Shown here: in pieces, positions 52,060 to 61,428 of the stretch
Numbering within the stretch: position 1 is the first letter of the stretch
Layout of the letters: every line of letters begins with the position of its first letter
Origin: an uncultured Gemmata sp.
Lineage (GTDB): Bacteria > Planctomycetota > Planctomycetia > Gemmatales > Gemmataceae
DNA: 64,000 nt
Assembly: GCA_937924775.1 (NCBI GenBank)
Contig: CALDUT010000020.1
Coordinates: 1-64,000, forward strand
Reading direction: 5' to 3'
Translations under genes and position numbers: made by a program
Notes under the pieces: generated by a model
What the model saw: the letters and a program-made list of their open reading frames with translations, nothing else
What the model was told of the DNA's origin: nothing
Databases searched by the model: none

Positions 52060-52803
52060 TCACTCCGTGGGTATCCGCGGCGCCCGGTAGTACAGCCGCT
52101 TCAGGCCGAGCATTTTCAAACCGGTGGCCAGAAGGATGAACAATTCCATCCGCCATGAGCGATGGCGGATGTAGAAGAGGTCGTAAACGAGTTTGTTCCG
52201 CACGCTGCGCAGGCACGAATCGGGCGGCAGGTGAATTTGGGCAAACCCTGTAATACCGGGGGTGACCGCGTGGCGGCGATCGTAGCCCACCACCTGTTCG
52301 CGGAGCCTCTGGACGATCTCCGGGCGTTCCGGGCGCGGCCCGACAAGGCTCATTTCGCCCTTGAGTACGTTGAACAACTGCGGCAATTCATCCAGATGGA
52401 GTTTCCGCAGCACCCGCCCCACCGGGGTGATGCGGGTGTCGCCCGGTCGGGACCAGGTCGGCCCGGTGTCTTTCTCACAATCGTGATACATTGTTCGAAT
52501 TTTGTACAGTGTAAAGACACGCCCCCCCCGACCGACGCGGGTTTGCGTGTAAATGGCCGGCCCACGGGAGCTGAGCCGTACCAATGCCATCGCCCCTAGC
52601 AGAATCGGGATCGCAGGAATCAGCATCAGCACGGCCAGGACTTTATCCCAAGCCGCTTTGGCCCGCTCATCGAAGGGATGAGGCGGAAGTGCCGGAGAAT
52701 CCCCCCAGAGGGGCCGTTTTCGCGGCACCGGTTGTGCGGGCGTTCGCAACGCAGACCTCGGGCTGAACCGAACAGGCGACACAGGACTGACTCGTTGGGC
52801 CAT
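52060..52803 (-). CDS. Bacterial sugar transferase (undecaprenyl-phosphate phosphoglycosyltransferase)
   Basis: 247 residues, the short single-helix form. After a basic N-terminus comes a reentrant membrane helix (VLAVLMLIPAIPILLGAMAL) and the PF02397 motifs: RVGRGGRVFTLYKIRTM, TPVGRVLRKLHLDELPQLFN, GEMSLVGPRPERPE and TPGITGFAQI. It loads the first sugar phosphate onto undecaprenyl phosphate to begin repeat-unit synthesis. Co-directional with the EpsI-like and glycosyltransferase genes. Confidence 0.92.
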   Translation of the reverse strand: MAQRVSPVSPVRFSPRSALRTPAQPVPRKRPLWGDSPALPPHPFDERAKAAWDKVLAVLMLIPAIPILLGAMALVRLSSRGPAIYTQTRVGRGGRVFTLYKIRTMYHDCEKDTGPTWSRPGDTRITPVGRVLRKLHLDELPQLFNVLKGEMSLVGPRPERPEIVQRLREQVVGYDRRHAVTPGITGFAQIHLPPDSCLRSVRNKLVYDLFYIRHRSWRMELFILLATGLKMLGLKRLYYRAPRIPTE

Positions 52804-52885
52804 CAGTTGCTATCCTCACAGGGGCGAGTAGGGGAGCTGCCAGGGCACGCACTTGGGTAGCGGAATCGCGTCATAATCCAGCGAG

Positions 52886-53542
52886 TTAGTGACCGACGGC
52901 AGCCGCGTACTGGCTCCAGGTAGCCAAAACAAAAGCCGTAGTAATCGGATCGTCTTCGGGCAGGCTCTGGGTGTCGCTGTCGTCGGGCAGGGGGGCGATG
53001 ACGTACACCTTGTAGAGCGTCGGCGCACGGAGTTCGCCGGCGAACTGCCAGCGGGGCCGATCGGGGGCCACCCATTGCCCATCGACCAACCAAGCCCAGC
53101 GCACGCGCAGGCGATCACGCTTCGTTTGTGTTTTCTTCTCAAAATCGGCAACGTAGCAGGTACCAGTGCGGCCATCCGGGAGCGTGAAATTCTCTTTGCG
53201 CACCCCACGTAGCGTCTTGTACCCGCTGCTGGGATAGCAGACATCCGGGGTGTGGGTGGCCACCGAACCGGGAATACCGCTGATGAGGCTCACCATCATG
53301 GTGCGGGCATATTTGGCCGAGTCGTAGCGGCGGCTGGTGGCGCTGCACCGTTCGTGGGTAGGCAATTCGGTGGGTACATCCGTCGGTTTCCAGTCTTCCC
53401 ACCGGATTTCGAGCTGATGCAGCTTCTCGGTCAATTCCTTATTCGTTTCCAGTAGATTCCATCGCTGGGTGGTAGCCCCATGGACCAATGCCCCTCCCAC
53501 CACCAAGGCAAGAACCATGAAGTACGTTGCCGGATTCAACAT
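52886..53542 (-). CDS. EpsI-like exosortase-associated protein
   Basis: 218 residues from ATG 53542 with an N-terminal membrane helix (YFMVLALVVGGALVHG). The motif ATHTPDVCYPSSGYKTL is the conserved core of EpsI-type proteins (HTPxVCYP), accompanied by TCYVADFEKKTQTKRDR and WSQYAAAVGH. EpsI is found with exosortase in exopolysaccharide/PEP-CTERM loci, either fused to it or alongside; its activity is unknown. Between the Wzc-like gene and the sugar transferase. Confidence 0.8.
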   Translation of the reverse strand: MLNPATYFMVLALVVGGALVHGATTQRWNLLETNKELTEKLHQLEIRWEDWKPTDVPTELPTHERCSATSRRYDSAKYARTMMVSLISGIPGSVATHTPDVCYPSSGYKTLRGVRKENFTLPDGRTGTCYVADFEKKTQTKRDRLRVRWAWLVDGQWVAPDRPRWQFAGELRAPTLYKVYVIAPLPDDSDTQSLPEDDPITTAFVLATWSQYAAAVGH

Positions 53543-53616
53543 GCGCAAGATTCTCCCCAATTGCGATGCCTTTTGGTGCGAAGCCGCGCCAGCGCCCCCG
53601 GCGCGGAAACGGTAGC

Positions 53617-55893
53617 CTAGCACAAGGCTTCCTGTGGCGTGGCTCCGACGTAAACGAGGCCGGTGTAAGGGATTTCCATCGTCGCGACCCGTTCGGTGGC
53701 GTTCTTCAGCAGCGGAATCGCCGTTTCGCGGTAACGAGCACAGACCAACACCACGTCGCAACGCCGGGCCACTTCCACCGACTCGGCGACGGTCAACAGA
53801 GCATGCCCATGCAGCACCACACAGTCGTAAGGTTCTCTCAGTTTCGCCAGAACGGTTTCGAGTTTCTCACCGGTGGCCGCTTTGCGAGCTTCATCCGACC
53901 ATTTGCCCGCGGGCAGCAAGTGCAGGCCATTGGGGAGGAACTGAATCGCGGAGCGGAGGTCGGTTTCACTCCGCAACAGTTCACAGACGCCTGTGAGGTT
54001 GGGAAGGCCGGCGAAGCTGTGAAGCACCGGTTCGCGCAAGTCGAAATCCACCAAGAGTGTTCGGTAGCCGGCTTGGGCCAAGCTGCTGGCCAATCCGAAC
54101 GCGGTGAAGGCTTTGCCTTCATCGCCAATCGAACTGGTGATGGCGATCGCGGTCGCCCCGCGGCTGAGCCACGTTTGCGCGACATACGCCCGGAGTTTGT
54201 CGATCGCTTCATTAGCAGCGGCCCGTTTAAGGGGATCACGGCCCATCGCTTCGGCCGGATGGAAGGGAATCACCCCCACCACCGGCGACAGCAGGGCCGT
54301 TTTCACATCCGCCAGGGAGCTGACCCGCCGGGTATACGTTTCGTAAGCCACCACACCCAACGCCATGACGACGAAACCCAGAATCCCGGCCAAACCCGTA
54401 CCCAAGTACTGCTTTTTGACATCCCGCTGTATAGGGTGCGACGCCGATTGCAGCACTTTGACCCGCTGTGGCGAATTCAATTCCCAGAACTTCTGGTAAT
54501 ACTGGCGGACCAGTTCGCGGTAGATGCCATCGGTCGTATCGAGGGCGCTGGCCTCGGGCGTGTACGTCATCTTCTCGTCGAGCTTGACGGGGACGATGCC
54601 GTTTTGAGCGGTGGGCAGTGGGAGTTCCAGCAGTTGTTTGCCGGCTTTCTCCAGTTGTTCTTTGGCGTAGTTGTACTGCTCCTGATGGCGTTGCCCGGTG
54701 CGGATGACTTCTTCCAGCTCCGCGGCGATTTTGCTGGCTTGTTCGCGGCGGCGCTGGCCGTCGTAAGTGTCGAGCTTTTCTTTCTTTTTGTCTTCCCACT
54801 TTTTGAGTTGGGCTTCGTAGGTGGCTTTCAGTTCCAAAACGGCCGGCGTGGGATTGTTGGGGTCGCCCGCGTACAGCCAGCGTTCGTACTCCGCTTTGGC
54901 CCGGTTGAGGAGGATTTTCTCGACAATCACATCCTGATCTTTGTCGATCATGTCCACGATGGCTTGCGGGACCGGGGCCTCCTGGAGGGCTTTGAGTTTC
55001 TCTTTCAGCACGGCCTCCCGGCGTTTGTAATCGTTGAGTGTTAAGGGGAGTTGGTCGACCTGCTGTTGCAGCTGGACGATACGATTGATGAGTATCCGCG
55101 GGTCGATGCGCACCAGCACATCGCTGGGGAGAAGCGCGGGAGCGGGAGGCGGTACCGGCGCGGCCGGGGGGGGATCGTCGGTCTTGGCCGCCGGTACGAT
55201 GCCGTCATTGGTTGTGGTCTTTTTGGCGGTTTGGTTGAGAATCCGCTTCATTTCGGCTTGGGCTTTTTCCAATTCGTCCAAAAAGGCCCGTTTATCCTTC
55301 ACGTCGCGTTGAATCACATTGGCCATGAAGGCTTTCTGCACGGCATCAACGATGAGTTTGGCATCGTCGGGGATGGTTCCTTTGAAGGTGATGCGAATTA
55401 CTTCGGAGCCATCTTGCCATAGCACCTGAATTTCTTCATCCAGGAACTTGATGGGGTCTTTTTGGGCTTTGATGGTCGGCAGGTCTTTGATGTCCCGTAA
55501 AGCGGCATTGAGAACAAACTCGGACTTCAGGAGGGCGGCGGTCGTTTTCACATAGGTGGTAAAATCGGTTCGGGCCTGATTGGGGTTGTTGGGGTTGGCC
55601 AGTGCCGTTGGCACGCTCGACACTTGCAAGAGAGCGTACGATTCGTATTTGCTGGCCAATACCTCCCACGCGACCATAGCCCCCACGCCGCCGAGCAGGG
55701 TTCCGCAAAAGGCGATCATAAGCCAGTGCAAGCGCAGATAGGTGAGGATGCGTAAGGGGGTGGTACTGTCGTCGGCCAACGGCTTGGGGCCGGGGCGTAG
55801 TGAGGCCGCTACCGGGTTACTGGGAGGAACCACACCGGCGGAGTTGACAGAGCCGGTCGCCGGCGGGGCAAAGGAAGGTCCGGTCATGGCCAT
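53617..55893 (-). CDS. Wzc-like polysaccharide co-polymerase with degenerate BY-kinase domain
   Basis: 758 residues. An N-terminal Wzz domain has a first membrane helix (HWLMIAFCGTLLGGVGAMVA), long periplasmic coiled coils, and a second helix (GTGLAGILGFVVMALGVVAY) near residue 510. The C-terminal P-loop domain keeps Walker A' (LLVDFDLREPVLHS), but Walker A is SSIGDEGKAFTAF instead of the usual GEGKS/T and Walker B reads VVLHGHALL with His for Asp. There is no C-terminal Tyr cluster. So chain-length control is probable, but tyrosine kinase activity is doubtful. First after the exosortase gene. Confidence 0.85.
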   Translation of the reverse strand: MAMTGPSFAPPATGSVNSAGVVPPSNPVAASLRPGPKPLADDSTTPLRILTYLRLHWLMIAFCGTLLGGVGAMVAWEVLASKYESYALLQVSSVPTALANPNNPNQARTDFTTYVKTTAALLKSEFVLNAALRDIKDLPTIKAQKDPIKFLDEEIQVLWQDGSEVIRITFKGTIPDDAKLIVDAVQKAFMANVIQRDVKDKRAFLDELEKAQAEMKRILNQTAKKTTTNDGIVPAAKTDDPPPAAPVPPPAPALLPSDVLVRIDPRILINRIVQLQQQVDQLPLTLNDYKRREAVLKEKLKALQEAPVPQAIVDMIDKDQDVIVEKILLNRAKAEYERWLYAGDPNNPTPAVLELKATYEAQLKKWEDKKKEKLDTYDGQRRREQASKIAAELEEVIRTGQRHQEQYNYAKEQLEKAGKQLLELPLPTAQNGIVPVKLDEKMTYTPEASALDTTDGIYRELVRQYYQKFWELNSPQRVKVLQSASHPIQRDVKKQYLGTGLAGILGFVVMALGVVAYETYTRRVSSLADVKTALLSPVVGVIPFHPAEAMGRDPLKRAAANEAIDKLRAYVAQTWLSRGATAIAITSSIGDEGKAFTAFGLASSLAQAGYRTLLVDFDLREPVLHSFAGLPNLTGVCELLRSETDLRSAIQFLPNGLHLLPAGKWSDEARKAATGEKLETVLAKLREPYDCVVLHGHALLTVAESVEVARRCDVVLVCARYRETAIPLLKNATERVATMEIPYTGLVYVGATPQEALC

Positions 55894-55993
55894 ACCCGAA
55901 TCCGTTCAGGTGAGAGTGTGCGTGCCGGCCGCTGTCCGTGCGGCACGGAGGTTGGAATTTTGCGCAATTTCGCGGCGAAGGAACACTAAGTTC

Positions 55994-56890
55994 TTATGTA
56001 AAGCGGAGTTGCGGCTCCGGCTCCTCCACCACCAAGCGTTTCAAGACCCACAGTTCGACCGCGAGGAGCATAAGCCCCATCAACATCATGGCGTAGCCAA
56101 AGAAATCATGCAGTTTGTCGCGAACGGCCTGATCGCTGAAGAGGGTGTAGCCAATGCCGGTTGCGGTGATTCGTAACACGTTGGTAACAACGGCAATCGG
56201 GATAATCCCCAACAGCACCATCAGTTTCTCGAAGCGGCTGCGGGGCATCAGTAGGACCGCCCCCACGGAGAACGCCGCGAAGGTGACCAGCATCTTCAGG
56301 CCGCTGCAGGCATCGACAACGCCCAGCCGAACATCGTCGATGAGAATGAGGTTGCCATCCCGAATCGCTGGCAAGCCCAGGGTTTGCAGCAAAAAGGTGC
56401 TGCTCACGGTGGCCGCCGTCTTCAGTGGCCCCCCCACATTGCGTTCCAGTTCATACGGCAGAGGAATCATGAAAATCAAAAACGCGATCGCCGGCCATGT
56501 CCGCTTCAGCACCGGCAGGCCGCCAAACGCGAGGACTGCCCCGGTCATGGCCAATAGCAGCGTCGCGGCATCCAGCTGATACAACAACAGCGAACCTGCC
56601 GCCACCCGTAGGCCCACAATCACCACCAAAAGCAAACCGCCCAACAGCGGCCACGGACGCACCTCCAGGGAATGTGTGGTATACGTCCGCCACACCCAAT
56701 AGCCAGAAAACAACGGCACCAATAATCCGTGGGAATACTGTGGGTCATTGATCCATTTATCTGCGAAGACCAGCAGTGTCGGCCAATAGGCCCAGCCCAG
56801 AACCGCGGCCAAACCCACCAGTTGCACGATCAATCCGGGGGTGAGAACCACCCGGGGGAGCATCGGAGTTGTTGAACCCATTGACGACAT
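55994..56890 (-). CDS. xrt: Exosortase
   Basis: 298 residues from ATG 56890 (agggtg upstream), eight or so membrane helices. The exosortase catalytic triad is visible: C195 in VVDACSGLKML, R240 in VVTNVLRITATG, and H261 in LHDFFGYAMM. Family pattern at the start: WPTLLVFADKWINDPQYSHG. Exosortases cleave PEP-CTERM-type signals and attach exported proteins to the exopolysaccharide. It heads the minus-strand EPS block; no PEP-CTERM substrate is obvious in the window. Confidence 0.9.
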   Translation of the reverse strand: MSSMGSTTPMLPRVVLTPGLIVQLVGLAAVLGWAYWPTLLVFADKWINDPQYSHGLLVPLFSGYWVWRTYTTHSLEVRPWPLLGGLLLVVIVGLRVAAGSLLLYQLDAATLLLAMTGAVLAFGGLPVLKRTWPAIAFLIFMIPLPYELERNVGGPLKTAATVSSTFLLQTLGLPAIRDGNLILIDDVRLGVVDACSGLKMLVTFAAFSVGAVLLMPRSRFEKLMVLLGIIPIAVVTNVLRITATGIGYTLFSDQAVRDKLHDFFGYAMMLMGLMLLAVELWVLKRLVVEEPEPQLRFT

Positions 56891-57096
56891 CCGTGTCACC
56901 CTGAATTCCCGTGTTGAAGAAGCCACTGCTGCGGGTCTATCTCCCCACGGGTAAGAATTGTGACCGATTCACCCGCTGCGAATCAACCCCAATTTGACGC
57001 GCAATGGGAAGTTGTCCGAAAATCGGACACCGGGCCGACAGGGCCCGCCGGCATCTGCTATAACTGTGGCAATCCCTGCGCTGTTTGAGAACGTCT

Positions 57097-58458
57097 ATGC
57101 GTTGGTCTATTGTTCGTTTGATCGCCGGGCGGGAAATCCGCGACCAGCTCCGCGACCGTCGTACCCTGTTTCTCATTCTCGGCTTACCGGTGCTGATGTA
57201 CCCGCTGTTTGTCGGTGTCGGTATTCTCTTTGTCACCGCCCTCAAAGATAAGAAATTGGTGATTGGTTTGGTGGGCGCAGATCATCTGCCGCCACCGCCG
57301 CCAGATTTGTCGCCCCTGGTGGGCGGAGCCGGCCAGCTCGCCCAACGCTTCCAGTCCTACCCCCCGTTATTAACGCCCGAGGGGCAATTTGTCGAACGCT
57401 ACACAGTTGATCCGCTCAATTCGGCCCCGCTGTATGTCAAGCCGTTGGAAGCGGCGCGTAACGAGGAACTTCAAGAACGCCTCGCCGCGCGCGAAGTGGA
57501 TGCGATCGTCGTCATCCCGCCCGAGACCGCCGCCCGATTGGCTCGCGGCCAACGCCCGGAAATTCGCGTCTTGGGCCGGGATGGGGAAGAAAACTCGAAA
57601 CTGGCTGTAACCCGGGTGACGGCGACCCTGCGGCGCTGGGCTGATGAGGTCAAAATTATCCGTTTCCTCCGCGACGGGAAACCCGCCGATTACGATCGCG
57701 TTGTGGATATTCGCGATCCGCAGTCGGAAAAACCGGATGAGAAAAAAGTTGCCGATGAACTGCGCGACATGCTCGTGAAGGTGATCCCGTTTTTGTTGGT
57801 CATGTGGATGCTCACGGGAGCGGTTTATCCGGCAATCGATATGACGGCCGGCGAGAAAGAACGCGGTACCATGGAAACACTCCTGATCAGCCCCGCCGAG
57901 CGGATCGAGATTGTAGCCGGGAAGTTTATCGCCACCGCCCTTTTCGGTTTCAGTACCGCTCTCTGGAATGTCTTGCTGATGGTACTGGCGCTGGCCGTCG
58001 CCCCCCTGTTACGGCCCGACATCTTCAGCTATGAACTGGTTTCGCTGCCAGGCCTGGCGGCATGTATTCTCGCCGCCGTCCCCCTGGCGATGCTCTTGGC
58101 CGCGGTGGCCCTGTCGTTGGGCATCTTCGCTCGCAGCACCAAAGAGGGGAACTACTACATGGTTCCCCTGTTTTTTGCCGCCTTGCCGCTGTCGTACCTG
58201 AGTATGACGCCGGGGATGGAGTTGGACGCGACCACCCGTTGGATTCCTGTGGCCAATGCGTTGCTCTTCCAGCAGCGGTTGATGTCGGTGCGGCCCGATC
58301 CGTTCCCCTGGCCGCACGTCCCGGCGGTGTTTGGCTCACTGGCGGTGTGTGTGGCGATCGCGCTGTGGGCCGCGGTGCGACAATTCCACCGGGAGACCGT
58401 GCTATTTCGCGAAACCGAGTCGAAGACGCAAACCAGGTCGTGGTGGGGGCGGAAATAG
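57097..58458 (+). CDS. ABC-2 type transporter permease (NatB-like)
   Basis: 453 residues from ATG 57097. N-terminal RLIAGREIRDQLRDRRTLFL precedes the first helix; a large extracytoplasmic domain (about residues 45-225) follows, then five to six helices beginning VKVIPFLLVMWMLTGAVYPA and the conserved GEKERGTMETLLISPAERIE loop typical of Na+-export NatB-type permeases. The partner ATPase would be expected next door but is not in the window. The Pro-rich PPPPPD stretch after helix 1 is unusual. Confidence 0.8.
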   Translation: MRWSIVRLIAGREIRDQLRDRRTLFLILGLPVLMYPLFVGVGILFVTALKDKKLVIGLVGADHLPPPPPDLSPLVGGAGQLAQRFQSYPPLLTPEGQFVERYTVDPLNSAPLYVKPLEAARNEELQERLAAREVDAIVVIPPETAARLARGQRPEIRVLGRDGEENSKLAVTRVTATLRRWADEVKIIRFLRDGKPADYDRVVDIRDPQSEKPDEKKVADELRDMLVKVIPFLLVMWMLTGAVYPAIDMTAGEKERGTMETLLISPAERIEIVAGKFIATALFGFSTALWNVLLMVLALAVAPLLRPDIFSYELVSLPGLAACILAAVPLAMLLAAVALSLGIFARSTKEGNYYMVPLFFAALPLSYLSMTPGMELDATTRWIPVANALLFQQRLMSVRPDPFPWPHVPAVFGSLAVCVAIALWAAVRQFHRETVLFRETESKTQTRSWWGRK

Positions 58459-58459
58459 A

Positions 58460-58476
58460 TTGTGTATAATACAAAA
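58460..58476. promoter_or_regulatory. Candidate operator and promoter of the phosphonate operon
   Basis: TTGTGTATAATACAAAA is a near-palindrome centred on GTATAATAC. It also contains a TATAAT box. It lies 96-112 nt upstream of the regulator start (58572), a likely site for autoregulation by the GntR-type protein. Two related words follow (catacaata near 58488, ctatacg near 58543). Confidence 0.45.
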
Positions 58477-58571
58477 ATCCCAGTTTCATACAATATTCAA
58501 CACGAAGGCCCTGGCTTTTCGAATCCTGTGGCATCATACTGTGCTATACGTCTCGGAGCGGAGATGGTCGG

Positions 58572-59729
58572 ATGAGTCATGTCCCGGTTGTGCCCAAATA
58601 TGTTGAAGTGGCGGCGTCACTCGAGCAGCAAATCCGCGAAGGCAAATGGGATGGCGGCAAAATGCCCAGTGTCCGGGGTATTGCTGAACAGCACAGAGTG
58701 AGCGTAGTGACCGCTTCGCGCGCTATCCAGATTCTCCGCGACAAAGGGTTGATTCAGACCATCCATCGCTCGGGGTGTTTCCGCGTACCGCCGCCGACCG
58801 CCGAACGTTGGGCCTTGGTCCTCCGACTGACACCCGGAGCGTGGCAAAAGGCGACCATCAGCCAAAGCCGCTCGGGGTTCGAAGCGTTGGCTCGTCGCGA
58901 ACCGATGCATCTGGAACCCGAACTGATCCAATTATCACTGACCTTATCGGATTTTGAGATTGGGGAATCGATCCGCCGCGCCAAAGCCCGGGGCGTACGC
59001 GGGGTTTTCTTCTTACCCTCCCGCCACCACGACGACGAAATGCGGCTCGATGAACGTTTTCTGGCGGCCTGCGATGCGGAATCGTTACCCGTGGTTTTGC
59101 TCGAACGCAATCTCCGCGGCTATCATCGTGAACTGACACACGATCTGGTCGCGGTGAATGATCTCGATGGGGCCACCTGCTCCACGCGTCATTTGCTGGA
59201 ACTGGGCCGCAAACGCATCGGTCTGATCGTCGCTTCCCCCACCAGCAGTCACAACGACCGCATCGCCGGTTACCTGTATGCGCTCCATGTGGCTTCCCTC
59301 GAAAGCGATCGATCCATCCACGATCTGAAGCCGACGGTACTCTACCAAAGTCACGACATCCCATCGCGAGAAGCGTATGCCAAACTCGCGGATCAGATCA
59401 AAAAATTGAAGCTGGATGGTGTCATTTGCTACCAAGACTACACCGCGATGGGGCTGATTATCGAACTGTTAGCCCGCGGGGCCCGTGTTCCCGATGATGT
59501 CGCTGTGGTAGGTTCCGATGATCTGGCGATTGGCAACTTATTCACGATCGGTATCACTACCTATGCGTATCCTTCGGAGGCGATGGCCGAACAAGCCGTG
59601 CGGCTCATGCGCGAACGCTTGAAAGATCGCTATCGCCGGCCAATAAAAGTCGTCGTTCCAGGGCAATTAATCATCCGCGAGAGTACCATCGGGCCGGCGG
59701 CGATGCGTTCGGAGGGAGAAGGATCGTGA
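58572..59729 (+). CDS. GntR-type transcriptional regulator with LacI-like sensor domain
   Basis: 385 residues; ggag lies upstream of ATG 58572. Residues 1-75 are a GntR winged helix (IREGKWDGGKMPSVRGIAEQ, HRVSVVTASRAIQILRDKGL). Residues about 80-375 follow the LacI/periplasmic-binding-like fold: GVFFLPS, GRKRIGLIVA and DDVAVVGSDDLAIG. It ends by a GTGA overlap with the FAD oxidoreductase, so it belongs to the phosphonate operon and probably controls it; the ligand may be a phosphonate or a product. Confidence 0.82.
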   Translation: MSHVPVVPKYVEVAASLEQQIREGKWDGGKMPSVRGIAEQHRVSVVTASRAIQILRDKGLIQTIHRSGCFRVPPPTAERWALVLRLTPGAWQKATISQSRSGFEALARREPMHLEPELIQLSLTLSDFEIGESIRRAKARGVRGVFFLPSRHHDDEMRLDERFLAACDAESLPVVLLERNLRGYHRELTHDLVAVNDLDGATCSTRHLLELGRKRIGLIVASPTSSHNDRIAGYLYALHVASLESDRSIHDLKPTVLYQSHDIPSREAYAKLADQIKKLKLDGVICYQDYTAMGLIIELLARGARVPDDVAVVGSDDLAIGNLFTIGITTYAYPSEAMAEQAVRLMRERLKDRYRRPIKVVVPGQLIIRESTIGPAAMRSEGEGS

Positions 59730-60868
59730 CAGCACCCAGTTATCGCACGGAAGTCGCTGTGGTTGGCGCAGGCATTGTGGGCTTGGCCTTTGCCTGGGAA
59801 GCCGCACGCCGCGGGCACTCCGTCGTTCTCTTCGATCGAACCGCACGGCCCGAAGGCGCTTCGGTACGCAACTTCGGCATGATCTGGCCGATTGGTCAGC
59901 CCCCCGGCGAAGACTATCAGCGGGCCCTCCGCAGCCGGCAACGCTGGCTCGAGCTGCGCGACCAAGCCGGCCTGTGGGTGGCCGAGTGCGGTTCGCTGCA
60001 TGTCGCGCATCACGACGACGAAAATGAGGTTCTGCGCGAATTTGCCACTGCCGCCGGAAAGCTGGGTGTGGTGTGCGAATACCTCACGGCCACCGAGGCG
60101 GCCAAACGCGTCCCCGCGGTCGCTACTCCGGGGCTTCAGGGGGCATTGTATAGCCCCACCGAACTGGCGGTCAATTCCCCGGCAGCTGTGACCCGTTTAC
60201 CTCAGTTTCTGGTTGAAAGGTATGGTGTCCAACTGCGACTGGGTGTCGCGGTAACTGATGTGAGCATGCCCGAAGTGCGTACAGCCACTGGCGAACGGTG
60301 GCGGGCCGATCGTGTCTTCGTCTGTTCGGGAAGCGACTTTGCCTCGCTCTTTCCCGAAGTCCTGTCCACCGCTGGGATTCGTCGCTGCAAACTGCAAATG
60401 ATGCGGACTCGGCCCCAGCCCAACAATTGGCGACTCGGACCGCACCTCGCCGGCGGGCTGACGCTGGCCCACTACAAGAGTTTCAGAGTGTGCCGTTCCC
60501 TGGGCGTCCTCAAAGCTCGCATCGCCGCGACGATGCCCGATTATGTTCGCTACGGCATCCATGTGATGGCCGCGCAGAACGACTGGGGCGAAGTCATCAT
60601 CGGGGATTCCCACGAATACGATGACGATATCAGCCCCTTTGACAAACCGGACATCGACGAACTCATTCTCGCGTACTTGCGACCGCGGCTGAATCTGCCG
60701 GATTGGCACATCGCGGCCCGCTGGCATGGGATCTACGCGAAACACCCGACGAAATCCTTCGTCACAGCGGAACCGCAACCGGGGTGTGTCATCGCGGTTG
60801 CTCCCGGCAGCACGGGCATGACCATGTCGTTTGGCCTGGCCGCGGATTGGTGGGAGAGCCACACATGA
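59726..60868 (+). CDS. TIGR03364-type FAD-dependent oxidoreductase (phosphonate catabolism)
   Basis: 380 residues from GTG 59726, overlapping the regulator stop. Rossmann FAD motif VAVVGAGIVGLAFAWEAARR, then VVLFDRTARPEGASVRNFGM, and the C-terminal FAD segment APGSTGMTMSFGLA. DAAO/glycine-oxidase fold. Members of this family occur in phosphonate loci and some are reported to oxidise N-methylated 2-aminoethylphosphonate to phosphonoacetaldehyde, which fits the phnX gene two positions downstream. That activity is inferred from context. Confidence 0.8.
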   Translation: MTAPSYRTEVAVVGAGIVGLAFAWEAARRGHSVVLFDRTARPEGASVRNFGMIWPIGQPPGEDYQRALRSRQRWLELRDQAGLWVAECGSLHVAHHDDENEVLREFATAAGKLGVVCEYLTATEAAKRVPAVATPGLQGALYSPTELAVNSPAAVTRLPQFLVERYGVQLRLGVAVTDVSMPEVRTATGERWRADRVFVCSGSDFASLFPEVLSTAGIRRCKLQMMRTRPQPNNWRLGPHLAGGLTLAHYKSFRVCRSLGVLKARIAATMPDYVRYGIHVMAAQNDWGEVIIGDSHEYDDDISPFDKPDIDELILAYLRPRLNLPDWHIAARWHGIYAKHPTKSFVTAEPQPGCVIAVAPGSTGMTMSFGLAADWWESHT

Positions 60869-61428
60869 CGCCAACCGATGTGCTGGCCCGCATCGACCAG
60901 CTGTTCGCCGAACGCGGCGGCCACGAATACCACGGCGAAGCGGTCACTCAACTCGAACATGCCCTCCAGGCCGCGATGCTCGCCGAACGCGACGGGCAGC
61001 CCCCCGAAGTGATTGCCGCCGCTCTATTGCACGACATCGGCCACCTGCTGCACGGCTTTGGCGAAGATTATCTCGACCACCACATCAACGATCAGCACGA
61101 AAACCTCGGCGGCCGCTTCCTCGCCTCGGCATTCGGCCCGGCTGTGACCGAACCCATTCGCTTGCATGTTCCCGCCAAACGCTATCTCTGCACGGTGCGG
61201 CCGGGTTACCAGGCCACGCTGTCGCCCGCATCGGTTCGCAGCCTGAAACTGCAGGGCGGGGCCATGACCGCGGACGAAGTTCGCACCTTCGAAGCTCACC
61301 CGCAGTGGGCTAGCGCGGTCATCCTCCGAGAATACGACGATCGCGCCAAAAGCGTCGGTCGGGCCACCCCGCCGTATGCCCACTTTCGCCGTTATTTGGA
61401 GAAGTGTCTCCGTGCCAGCGCCGTGTAG
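60865..61428 (+). CDS. HD-domain protein of phosphonate degradation, PhnZ-like
   Basis: 187 residues from ATG 60865 (ATGA overlap with the oxidoreductase). The HD metal site: E and H in GGHEYHGEAVTQLEHALQ, HD in ALLHDIGHLL, H in INDQHENLGG and H in IRLHVPAKRYL. This corresponds to the TIGR03276-type family that includes the mixed-valent diiron oxygenase PhnZ, which cleaves the C-P bond of 1-hydroxy-2-aminoethylphosphonate. No PhnY-type hydroxylase is in the window, so the exact substrate is unclear. Confidence 0.82.
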   Translation: MTPTDVLARIDQLFAERGGHEYHGEAVTQLEHALQAAMLAERDGQPPEVIAAALLHDIGHLLHGFGEDYLDHHINDQHENLGGRFLASAFGPAVTEPIRLHVPAKRYLCTVRPGYQATLSPASVRSLKLQGGAMTADEVRTFEAHPQWASAVILREYDDRAKSVGRATPPYAHFRRYLEKCLRASAV

